From assembly GCF_019455385.1 (NCBI RefSeq), contig NZ_JACOFR010000003.1, positions 124,001-188,000 of the forward strand: a stretch of DNA of 64,000 bases, given 5' to 3'. The DNA is from Bradyrhizobium sp. BR 10289. GTDB lineage: Bacteria; Pseudomonadota; Alphaproteobacteria; Rhizobiales; Xanthobacteraceae. The translations under genes were made by a program, and so were the position numbers. Below the pieces are notes generated by a model that saw only the letters and a list, made by a program, of their open reading frames with translations, was not told where the DNA came from and ran no database searches. This document shows positions 57,841-64,000 of the stretch, in pieces (within the stretch, counting starts at the first letter, position 1; every line of letters begins with the position of its first letter).

Positions 57841-58050
57841 ATGAGCATGGGAACCGTGAAGTGGTTTAACGCGACCAAGGGCTTTGGCTTCATCCAGCCC
57901 GACGATGGCGGCCAGGACGTGTTCGTTCACATCAGCGCCGTGGAGCGTGCGGGCCTCGGCACGCTGCGCGAAGGCCAGAAGCTCTCCTACGAGATCGTCG
58001 CCGACCGCCGTTCCGGCAAGTCGGCCGCGGACAACCTTCGCTCGGCCTGA
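57841..58050 (+). CDS. Cold-shock protein (CspA family)
   Basis: A 69-residue single-stranded nucleic-acid-binding protein. [24 protein letters not shown] holds the RNP-1 motif (KGFGFI) and [13 protein letters not shown] the RNP-2 motif. An AGAAGGGA ribosome site precedes the ATG. The gene has a leader of more than 200 nt after the inverted repeat downstream of infA, and such leaders are common in cold-shock genes. It ends in a strong terminator. Adjacent to a DEAD-box helicase and IF-1, which supports a cold-adaptation module. Confidence 0.95.
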   Translation: MSMGTVKWFNATKGFGFIQPDDGGQDVFVHISAVERAGLGTLREGQKLSYEIVADRRSGKSAADNLRSA

Positions 58051-58094
58051 GGGTTCGCCGGGCACTGGCCCGGACGAAGCAGCCAAGCAGATAG

Positions 58095-58125
58095 AAAAGG
58101 CCGTGCGGTATGCGCGGCCTTTTTT
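58095..58125 (+). terminator. Rho-independent terminator of the cold-shock gene
   Basis: AAAAGGCCG (58095-58103) pairs with CGGCCTTTT (from 58115), and the T run continues to 58125. The loop is about 11 nt. It starts 45 bp after the stop codon. Confidence 0.85.
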
Positions 58126-58246
58126 GTTGGGCGGCGCATCGGCATCGCACGGGCGGCCAAACGATCCGCCCCTCGAAACGCCTCTACAGGCTACAATTGC
58201 AGTCCGTTCCTTTGGTACAGGCGATCCCGGTTCGCCATCTTCGATT

Positions 58247-58870
58247 TCAGCAGGACGACGGCACGCCGTTGTAAGCGATACAGGTGGCTTGGCGCGGCCG
58301 CGTGTAGGAAACATCGCTCAGCGATATACCCGACTTCAGAACGTATCCGACGGAAGGTGTGTACACGTAGCTCACCTGGCTGAAGATGAGATAAGTCGAC
58401 GGCAGCAAGAGCGTCGATGGAATCATCGAGGTCACCGTGGTCCCAGCCGACAGCGACGGAGGCGGCGTCGTCAACGTCGCCTGCGTCGCCCCGCTCGAAA
58501 TGATCGCCGACTTGCTCCATTGAATCTTGGCGACGCTGTTCGCGTCGATATAGATCTGAACAAGGGTGCCGTTCACGAGCGTGCGGTCGTAGGGCGAAAT
58601 GATCGACATGCTCGCGGTGAACGTGTTCTGGAGATTGGTGTCGGTCACCGTCCCCGCCGACTGCGACGTCAAATCGGACAGTGTTCGTGCAATCAGCGTG
58701 ACCTTGCGATCGATAGCGACCGCAGATGAGAACTCGACGGTGCCGAAGAACATCACGAGCATCAGCGGCACGATGACTGCAAATTCCGTGGCGGCAAGCG
58801 CTCTGCTATCGGCGAGAAACTCGCTTGCAGAGGTTCGGCCGGCTCGCAAGATTCTCTCGATCGCCTGCAT
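58247..58870 (-). CDS. TadE/TadG-like pseudopilin, second minor component
   Basis: A 207-residue protein. A cytoplasmic N terminus (about 25 residues) precedes the TadE-type helix ALAATEFAVIVPLMLVMFFGTVEFSSAVAIDRKV. A Ser/Thr-rich periplasmic region with a late Cys pair follows (ATCIAYNGVPSSC). The AATEFA segment and Glu match the class IV prepilin-like minor components of Tad pili. It is cotranscribed after the other TadE gene (15 bp gap). Confidence 0.83.
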   Translation of the reverse strand: MQAIERILRAGRTSASEFLADSRALAATEFAVIVPLMLVMFFGTVEFSSAVAIDRKVTLIARTLSDLTSQSAGTVTDTNLQNTFTASMSIISPYDRTLVNGTLVQIYIDANSVAKIQWSKSAIISSGATQATLTTPPPSLSAGTTVTSMIPSTLLLPSTYLIFSQVSYVYTPSVGYVLKSGISLSDVSYTRPRQATCIAYNGVPSSC

Positions 58871-58885
58871 GGTTTCTGCTCAATC

Positions 58886-59464
58886 CTAATAGGGCTCGTT
58901 CTGGAATGCCGCCGTGGCAACGAGGAGGCGCGTGCTGTTGCTGCTGCTGCAGGCGAGATTATAACCGAGCCCCGTCACGAACAGCGGCCACTTGTAATAG
59001 AGCCGCACCACGACGACCTGTCCTGACGTCCCGGGGTTGTACCCCATATTGGTGGTATCGAAGTTGCAGGCGTTGAAGTTGGCAAGACTGATTGCGCTGA
59101 AAGAACTGTAGCTCGCGACGTCGACAACGAGACTGTTGCAGTCGAACAGTGCCGGGATCTGGCTGCAAACATAAGCCTTGAACGTCGCCTGGGTGCACGG
59201 CGTGCTCACCGAGTTGACTGCGCAGGCCGTCACCGAACCGGATTGCGCCTGCCCGGTCAGGACCACGCGTGCGGAGTTCTGCGTGATGGTCTCGAGCACC
59301 TGGCCCGCAAAGAACATGAGCGCCGTCTCGATGATCGCGAACAGCAGCGCGAAGAAGATCGGCGCAACCAGCGCGAACTCGACGGCGGCGGAGCCGCGGC
59401 GGTTGCCGCGAAACCGCCGCATCGCGGCGAGAAACGTGAATCTCTGAGGTGCAGGCGACGGCAT
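58886..59464 (-). CDS. TadE-like pseudopilin
   Basis: A 192-residue minor pilin. The segment GSAAVEFALVAPIFFALLFAIIETALMFFAG is the TadE signature: a short basic lead, Glu at position 5 of the processed helix, and a long hydrophobic stretch. The exported part contains several cysteines (TACAVNSVSTPCTQATF; VCSQIPALFDCN). Start ATG 59464 (MPSPAPQRF) is favoured over a start 10 codons earlier. Together with the next gene it forms a TadE/TadG-type pair that helps assemble the Flp pilus. Confidence 0.86.
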   Translation of the reverse strand: MPSPAPQRFTFLAAMRRFRGNRRGSAAVEFALVAPIFFALLFAIIETALMFFAGQVLETITQNSARVVLTGQAQSGSVTACAVNSVSTPCTQATFKAYVCSQIPALFDCNSLVVDVASYSSFSAISLANFNACNFDTTNMGYNPGTSGQVVVVRLYYKWPLFVTGLGYNLACSSSNSTRLLVATAAFQNEPY

Positions 59465-59694
59465 CGCGTCTAATTCCCCGGCAGCGGCAATCATCTGCCT
59501 CGTTCAATAACGGAAACTGATTGTTTAAGTGTTTCGGGCGATCCGCACCCGGCGGACCGCGCCGTCAAGGATGCGTTAACCACGAAAGATCCGAAGTGCG
59601 CAGACGAGTGGCGCTCGAAAGCCGGCCTTTCATCGCGCGCGTCTCCGGACCGGTTCATGCGATCCAGCCCGGTCGGATCCGCTGACAGGTCCTG

Positions 59695-60192
59695 CTAGTT
59701 CGTTTTGGCGCCCGCACCGGCGCCGCCGCTGGCACTGCTGCTCAGCGACCCGGCCTGGTTCATCGTGGTGTTGAAATAGTTGTCGCTGTCGCCGAGCGTC
59801 ACGCGACGCTGGCACTGCGGCACGCAGCTGTAGGACTCGCGCTCGACCCCGCGATAGACGGTGACGAGCCGGTCGCTCGGACCTTCGACCTGGATCTGGC
59901 GATCCACCAGGATCTCGCCGCCCCGGTCGAGCGCAATGAAATTGGTGGCGCCGTAGCCCTTGCCGGTGACGACGATCATGCCGCCGGGCTGGAGCGTGAC
60001 GTCGGCGATCAGGGGATTACCGACCACGATGGTCGCAACCTTGCCCGGAAGGCGGACCAGCTTGGCCTGGTCGACATTGACAGCGATGGTATCCGCGCCG
60101 GGCTCGGCAAGGCCGGCAGAAGGCAATGCCAGCGCCGCGGCCGCAACCAGAAGACAGACGCGCGCATGGCGGCGCAGCAGTTCTTTACGCAT
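59695..60192 (-). CDS. Secreted pilus-assembly N-terminal-domain protein (CpaC/RcpA N-domain-like)
   Basis: A 165-residue periplasmic protein with a Sec signal (ALALPSAGLAEP). Its core reads KLVRLPGKVATIVVGNPLIADVTLQPGGMIVVTGKGYGATNFIAL. That is the N-terminal domain found at the start of the secretin CpaC, but here it stands alone, without the secretin part. The C-terminal 30 residues are a Ser/Gly/Ala tail. It is upstream of the TadE genes on the same strand, 231 bp away. It may interact with the secretin or the outer-membrane assembly of the Tad system. Confidence 0.83.
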   Translation of the reverse strand: MRKELLRRHARVCLLVAAAALALPSAGLAEPGADTIAVNVDQAKLVRLPGKVATIVVGNPLIADVTLQPGGMIVVTGKGYGATNFIALDRGGEILVDRQIQVEGPSDRLVTVYRGVERESYSCVPQCQRRVTLGDSDNYFNTTMNQAGSLSSSASGGAGAGAKTN

Positions 60193-60342
60193 ACTCTTAC
60201 CCCCGGGACGTCACAAACCGGCAGAAGCGATCAGATAACAGCGGAGCCGGTGCCCGACCCCGCTAACCTGCCCTTAATTCGTGAACGTTCCGCAAATTCG
60301 CCGACTATTGTTTGAACGGACTGGCGTTTTCCGCGAGCTACG

Positions 60343-61170
60343 CTAGCGGCGGAATGGATAGGCGAGCTGGCCCGCGATCTCCTTCGGCATGGCCGCTTCG
60401 TCCTTGCCGTAGTCCTGCGGGAGTTTGCCCTCCGGCATGCGGAAGGTGCCGAACAGCACGTCCCAGATCGGGAAGGTGCCGGCGAAATTGGTGTCACCGC
60501 CCTCCTCGAGCGGGGTGTGGTGCCAGCGGTGGAACACCGGCGTCGCCAGCACGTATCTGAACGGCCCGAAGGTCCAGTTCAGGTTGGCGTGCACGAAGGC
60601 CGAATGGAAGGTCGTGAACGGGGCGACCCAGACCATGACGTTGGGGGAGATGCCGGCGATCAGCAGCACGACGTCGACCCCGATGGTGCCGAGCACGAGA
60701 TTGACCGGATGGAAGCGGGCCGCCGAAATCCAGCTGATCTCCTCCGAGGAGTGATGGATCGCGTGGTACTTCCAGAACTCACCTCCATGGAACAACCGGT
60801 GGAGCCAGTACAGCATGAAATCGGACAGCACCAGGAACAGCACGGCCTGCATCCAGAGCGGCAATTGCGCCAGCGGGCCGTGGCCGTTGTCGTAGAAGGC
60901 GATCAGGCCGTCCGCGTCGTGGATGTTGAAGAGCAGGCTCGCACCGACGATCAAGAGCCCGATACGCATGGTGCGGGCGAACACCGGAACGAAGAACCAG
61001 TAGCAGATGTCGGTGACGATCTCCCGCTTGCGCCACCACGGAACACCGGGATTGCAGGCCCAGAAATGCTCGAGCACCGTGAAGATGATCGCGAGCACGA
61101 AGGTAACGGGGACCACTTTGGCAATGGTCTCGCCGAGCATGAGGGCGACTTGCATGGGCAGGCTCGACAT
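60343..61170 (-). CDS. Sterol desaturase/fatty-acid hydroxylase superfamily protein
   Basis: A 275-residue membrane enzyme of the di-iron histidine-box superfamily. The boxes are HRLFHGGEFWKYHAIHH and HRWHHTPLEEGGDTNF, with an earlier helix pair at about residues 15-35 and 75-95. Substrates range from sterols to fatty acids, carotenoids and hopanoids; this one cannot be assigned. It lies between the two Tad gene groups but has no known part in pili. Confidence 0.88.
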   Translation of the reverse strand: MSSLPMQVALMLGETIAKVVPVTFVLAIIFTVLEHFWACNPGVPWWRKREIVTDICYWFFVPVFARTMRIGLLIVGASLLFNIHDADGLIAFYDNGHGPLAQLPLWMQAVLFLVLSDFMLYWLHRLFHGGEFWKYHAIHHSSEEISWISAARFHPVNLVLGTIGVDVVLLIAGISPNVMVWVAPFTTFHSAFVHANLNWTFGPFRYVLATPVFHRWHHTPLEEGGDTNFAGTFPIWDVLFGTFRMPEGKLPQDYGKDEAAMPKEIAGQLAYPFRR

Positions 61171-61438
61171 CGTCGCCTCTCTTCAAAGCAGCTGGAGCTC
61201 TAACGCCTACTCCGCGAAATTTAAGGGAGGGTGAACCCTGTGACGCGCTTGCGGCGGATCCGGAACCGGAAGGAATTGCAAGGTGCGCCTTAAGGCGAAA
61301 TTCACTCTGGGCAAAAGCATCGCTCAGGCCGCGGCTTTGCACGATCGAATTAACTCCACCGAAAGAGCTGGGCTCACATGGTCAGGGCGTCAAAGACAGC
61401 GCCGAACGAGGCGATCCAACCCAGATGGAGTTAAGTTC

Positions 61439-61603
61439 ATGAAGAACCTGATTGCGCGTTTCGCCGAGGATGAGTCCGGCGCCACCGCCATCGAGTACGG
61501 CCTGATCGCCGCCGGCATCGCGCTGGCCATCATCACCGTCGTCAACAACCTCGGCAGCACGCTGAACACCAAGTTCGGCTCGATCAGCTCCTCGCTGAAG
61601 TAA
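61439..61603 (+). CDS. Flp/PilA major pilin of the Tad pilus
   Basis: A 54-residue prepilin. The leader ends at G14 in DESGATAIEYGLIAAGIA, with the +5 Glu and +6 Tyr that define the Flp family, and a long hydrophobic helix follows. GGAG 8 nt upstream sets the start at 61439. It leads the plus-strand run flp - small ORF - cpaA - cpaB - cpaC and is followed by a strong terminator, which would allow it to be made in excess. Confidence 0.95.
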   Translation: MKNLIARFAEDESGATAIEYGLIAAGIALAIITVVNNLGSTLNTKFGSISSSLK

Positions 61604-61626
61604 GCCATCGACCAACGACGGCAAAA

Positions 61627-61655
61627 GCCCCGGACCTCCGGGGCCTTTGTTTTTT
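61627..61655 (+). terminator. Terminator after the Flp pilin gene
   Basis: GCCCCGGA (61627-61634) and TCCGGGGC (61637-61644) pair perfectly around CC, followed by CTTTGTTTTTT to 61655. It is 24 bp after the pilin stop, so the downstream genes need read-through or their own promoter. Confidence 0.85.
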
Positions 61656-61673
61656 AGAGCACGGCGAGTTCCA

Positions 61674-61820
61674 GTGGCGTTGCGTGAGTACAGGACCGAT
61701 GCCGCGGTTGCGGCGAACAAGGCCGAGACGGTGCCGACCGGCTCGCCGGCCTATTGGGTCTGCCTTGCCTTGCTGGTTGCGACGGTCGTGCTCGCCGTGC
61801 GCATTGCCAGCCTCTGGTAG
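61674..61820 (+). CDS. Possible small single-helix membrane protein between flp and cpaA
   Basis: A 48-codon frame from GTG 61674 (or TTG 61680) to TAG at 61818: REYRTDAAVAANKAETVPTG, then a C-terminal helix WVCLALLVATVVLAVRIAS. No strong ribosome site is present and no family is recognised. It lies in the right orientation in the pilus locus, and the hydrophobic end makes coding plausible but unproven. Confidence 0.4.
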   Translation: MALREYRTDAAVAANKAETVPTGSPAYWVCLALLVATVVLAVRIASLW

Positions 61821-61924
61821 GTATGCCTGCGCCGATGTTCGCCGTTGTCGGTTTGTTTAGCACTGCCGGCTAGCATCGCCCGACGCCAGATCCCGCGGCA
61901 AACTCAGGCCTCAAGACGCAGCCC

Positions 61925-62449
61925 ATGATCCTCGACCTTGCGCGCCTTCTGCTGTTTCCCGCCCTGATGGCGTTCGCCGCCGCAAGCGATCTCTTCACAA
62001 TGACGATCTCGAACCGTGTCTCGCTGGCGCTGGTCGCGGGCTTCTTCGTGCTCGCCTTCGCCGGTGGCATGGCCCCTTACGAGATGCTGAACCATGTCGG
62101 CGCCGGTGCGCTGCTCCTGGTCGTGGCTTTCGGCTGCTTCGCGATGGGCTGGATGGGCGGCGGCGACGCCAAAGTCGCGGCATCCGTCGCGCTCTGGTTC
62201 GGCTTCACCCAATTGATGGATTTCCTGCTCTACGCATCGCTGTTCGGCGGCGCGCTGACGCTGCTCCTGCTCCAGTTCCGGCAGTGGCCGCTGCCTTACG
62301 GGCTGGCGGGCCAGGCTTGGCTGGCACGGCTGCACGACAAGGAGAGTGGCATCCCCTACGGCATCGCGCTCACGCTCGGCGCGCTGATGGTCTATCCCGA
62401 AACCGAATGGGTGAAGGCGATCGACCTCGCCCACCTCGCACTGCGCTGA
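61925..62449 (+). CDS. cpaA: Prepilin peptidase CpaA/TadV
   Basis: A 174-residue membrane aspartic peptidase that processes Flp and the TadE-type pseudopilins. Catalytic aspartates are D22 (AASDLFTM) and D81 in the GGGDAKVA motif. Six or so helices match CpaA/TadV, which lacks the N-methylation domain of PilD. It begins 104 bp after the small ORF. Confidence 0.93.
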   Translation: MILDLARLLLFPALMAFAAASDLFTMTISNRVSLALVAGFFVLAFAGGMAPYEMLNHVGAGALLLVVAFGCFAMGWMGGGDAKVAASVALWFGFTQLMDFLLYASLFGGALTLLLLQFRQWPLPYGLAGQAWLARLHDKESGIPYGIALTLGALMVYPETEWVKAIDLAHLALR

Positions 62450-62575
62450 ACGCACCGGTAAACCCGGCGTTAAGGCGATTTAGATACGCCTCATTAACCA
62501 TGCTTTGACGAATAGCTGGTCAACTGCCGATTACGGCGGCGGCAGCGTCGCGGCGTTCTGTGGAAAGTGAAGCGT

Positions 62576-63373
62576 ATGAATAGGGCACGCATAGTCGTCC
62601 TGACGGTCGCCATCTGCGCCGGCGGCGTCGCCGCGTATCTGGCGAGCGGCTCGGACAATTCTGCGCCGCCTCCGGCTCCGGTCGCGCAGCTTCCCACCGT
62701 CGACGTGCTGGTGGCCAAGAACGACATCGGCCTCGGCCAGACCGTCAAGCCGGAAGACGTGCAATGGCAGACCTGGCCGGCCGCAACCGCCAGCGCCACC
62801 TTCATCCGTCGCAACGAGCGCCCTGAAGGCGTGACCCAGGTGACCGGCTCGATCGTGCGCTCCCCCTTCATCCAGGGTGAGCCGATCCGCGACCAGAAGC
62901 TGGTCAAGCCCGAGGGCTCCGGCTTCATGGCGGCCATCCTGCCGACCGGCATGCGCGCGATCTCGACCGAGATCTCGCCCGAGACCGGCGCCGGCGGCTT
63001 CATCCTGCCCAATGATCGCGTCGACGTCCTGCTGACCCGCCGCCTCAAGAACCCCGACCAGAGCGGCGGCGCCCCCGACGTCGTCACCTCAGAGATCATC
63101 CTGACCAATGTCCGCGTGCTCGCGATCGACCAGGCTCCGAAGGAGAAGGACGGCCAAAACGCGGTGGTCGGCAAGACCGTGACCCTCGAGCTCAATCCGT
63201 CGCAGACGCAGGTGCTCACGTCCGGCCGCCAGGCCGGAACGCTGTCGCTGGCGCTCCGCAGCATCGCCGACGTCAAGATGACCGAGATCACGCTCGACGA
63301 TTCCGCACAGAAGCGCGATGGCGTTTCGATCATTCGGTACGGCATCCCAAGCTCGACGGCGAAGGCACGATGA
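62576..63373 (+). CDS. cpaB: Flp pilus assembly protein CpaB (RcpC)
   Basis: A 265-residue protein with an N-terminal membrane helix (RIVVLTVAICAGGVAAYLA) and then a SAF domain (VDVLVAKNDIGLGQTVKPEDVQW). An RcpC/CpaB C-terminal region follows (GGFILPNDRVDVLLTRRL; ILTNVRVLAIDQ). It sits in the inner membrane and supports the secretin. Its TGA overlaps the cpaC ATG (63370-63373). ATG 62576 is used; a GTG three codons upstream is possible. Confidence 0.94.
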   Translation: MNRARIVVLTVAICAGGVAAYLASGSDNSAPPPAPVAQLPTVDVLVAKNDIGLGQTVKPEDVQWQTWPAATASATFIRRNERPEGVTQVTGSIVRSPFIQGEPIRDQKLVKPEGSGFMAAILPTGMRAISTEISPETGAGGFILPNDRVDVLLTRRLKNPDQSGGAPDVVTSEIILTNVRVLAIDQAPKEKDGQNAVVGKTVTLELNPSQTQVLTSGRQAGTLSLALRSIADVKMTEITLDDSAQKRDGVSIIRYGIPSSTAKAR

Positions 63374-64000
63374 GGACTGTCGATATGAAATGCAGGGCAG
63401 ATCTGGCGACGATGCGAACCTCCGTGGTCCGCGCCCTGTCGTTCTCGGCCGCCCTTGCGCTGGTGCTCAATCCAGCGCTGACCCCTGTGGTGGCCGCTGA
63501 TTACCGTCCGGGAACGCAGGTTGCCGCCGACGGCCAGATGAACGCACGCTTCCTCTCGCTCGGCGTTGGCAAGTCGATCGTCATCGACCTGCCGCGCGAC
63601 ATCAAGGACGTGCTCGTCGCAGATCCCAAGATCGCCAACGCCGTGGTGCGCTCGTCGCAGCGCGCCTACATCATCGGCGCCTCGGTCGGCCAAACCAACA
63701 TTGTGTTCTTCGATTCCACCGGCCAGCAGATCGCGGCCTATGACATCGCGGTCAAGCGCGACCTCAATGGCGTGCGGGCGGCGCTGAAGCAGATCCTGCC
63801 CAATTCCGACATCCAGATCGACGGGCTCGGTGACGGCATCGTCCTGAGCGGCACCGCGGCAAACCCGATGGAGGCGCAGCAGGCCAACGAGCTCGCCGCA
63901 CGCCTCACCGGCGACGCTGGCAAGGTGATGAATTCGATCGTCGTCCGCGGCCGCGACCAGGTCATGCTCAAGGTGACGGTCGCCGAAGTCCAGCGCAACA
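63370..64000 (+). CDS. cpaC: Tad secretin CpaC (RcpA), 5' part
   Basis: The first 210 codons of the outer-membrane secretin. A long signal region ends near residue 43 (PVVAAD). The pilus N-terminal domain follows (FLSLGVGKSIVIDLPRDIKDVLVADPKIANAVV; QTNIVFFDSTGQQIAAYDIAV), then the start of a BON-like domain (IDGLGDGIVLSGTAANPMEA). The gene runs off the window. It resembles the solitary N-domain protein at 59695-60192 but continues into the secretin. Confidence 0.93.
   Translation, partial: MRTVDMKCRADLATMRTSVVRALSFSAALALVLNPALTPVVAADYRPGTQVAADGQMNARFLSLGVGKSIVIDLPRDIKDVLVADPKIANAVVRSSQRAYIIGASVGQTNIVFFDSTGQQIAAYDIAVKRDLNGVRAALKQILPNSDIQIDGLGDGIVLSGTAANPMEAQQANELAARLTGDAGKVMNSIVVRGRDQVMLKVTVAEVQRN

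Overview
The window reads as chromosomal DNA of a Bradyrhizobium-like alphaproteobacterium (Nitrobacteraceae). It is GC-rich, with third-position GC bias, tightly packed operons with ATGA overlaps, a fused cysN/cysC, and a complete urt-ure urea locus. It carries 3-hydroxybutyrate dehydrogenase, OpgC, Tad/Cpa pilus genes and the small palindromic intergenic repeats common in Rhizobiales. The genus is inferred from gene content and protein style, not from a database search. I see no tRNA, rRNA, CRISPR array, transposase, integrase or phage structural gene.

Layout. 1-7.06 kb: the tail of a probable polysaccharide flippase, then a LysR regulator divergent from a nitrilase and a branched-chain/amide-type ABC importer whose LivM permease and LivG ATPase are one polypeptide. 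7.1-9.7 kb (minus): bdhA with a patatin-like phospholipase, and a CAP-domain lipoprotein. 9.7-21.3 kb: sulfate assimilation, with cysG-DUF2849-cysI-DUF934-cysH then sbp-cysT-cysW-cysA on the minus strand and cysD-cysNC divergent on the plus strand. 21.4-26.4 kb: AraC regulator/MFS efflux pair, malate synthase G, and a 51-residue membrane protein. 26.5-31.1 kb: two tandem chemoreceptors of identical length, the first interrupted by an in-frame amber codon. 31.3-35 kb: cell-envelope genes (DUF2865, L,D-transpeptidase, AI-2E-type permease, DUF883 and holin-like proteins). 35-38.8 kb (minus): TonB-dependent siderophore receptor, PepSY protein and small membrane protein. 39.1-42.9 kb: OpgC, a TetR regulator flanked by repeats, and a CHASE/HWE-type sensor kinase with a degenerate ATP-binding N box. 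43.2-55.3 kb (minus): urtABCDE, ureD, ureA, ureB, a MESH1-like HD hydrolase, ureC, a small ABM-type monooxygenase, ureE, ureF and ureG, behind a candidate sigma-54 promoter. 55.7-58.1 kb: DEAD-box helicase, IF-1 and cold-shock protein. 58.2-64 kb: Tad/Cpa pilus genes in two opposed groups, with a sterol-desaturase-family gene between them; the window ends inside cpaC.

Functional picture. The window is dominated by nutrient acquisition: nitrile/amide nitrogen, sulfate reduced to sulfide and activated to APS/PAPS, ferric siderophores, and urea uptake with nickel urease. Sensing, envelope and surface-attachment genes make up most of the rest. I found no wholly new defence or mobile system. The most notable observations are the broken tandem chemoreceptor, the MESH1-like hydrolase and the ABM monooxygenase embedded in the urease operon, the 13-bp tandem repeat just after ureC, the degenerate HWE kinase, the mirrored elements between cysG and cysD, and the candidate sigma-54 promoter of the urea locus.
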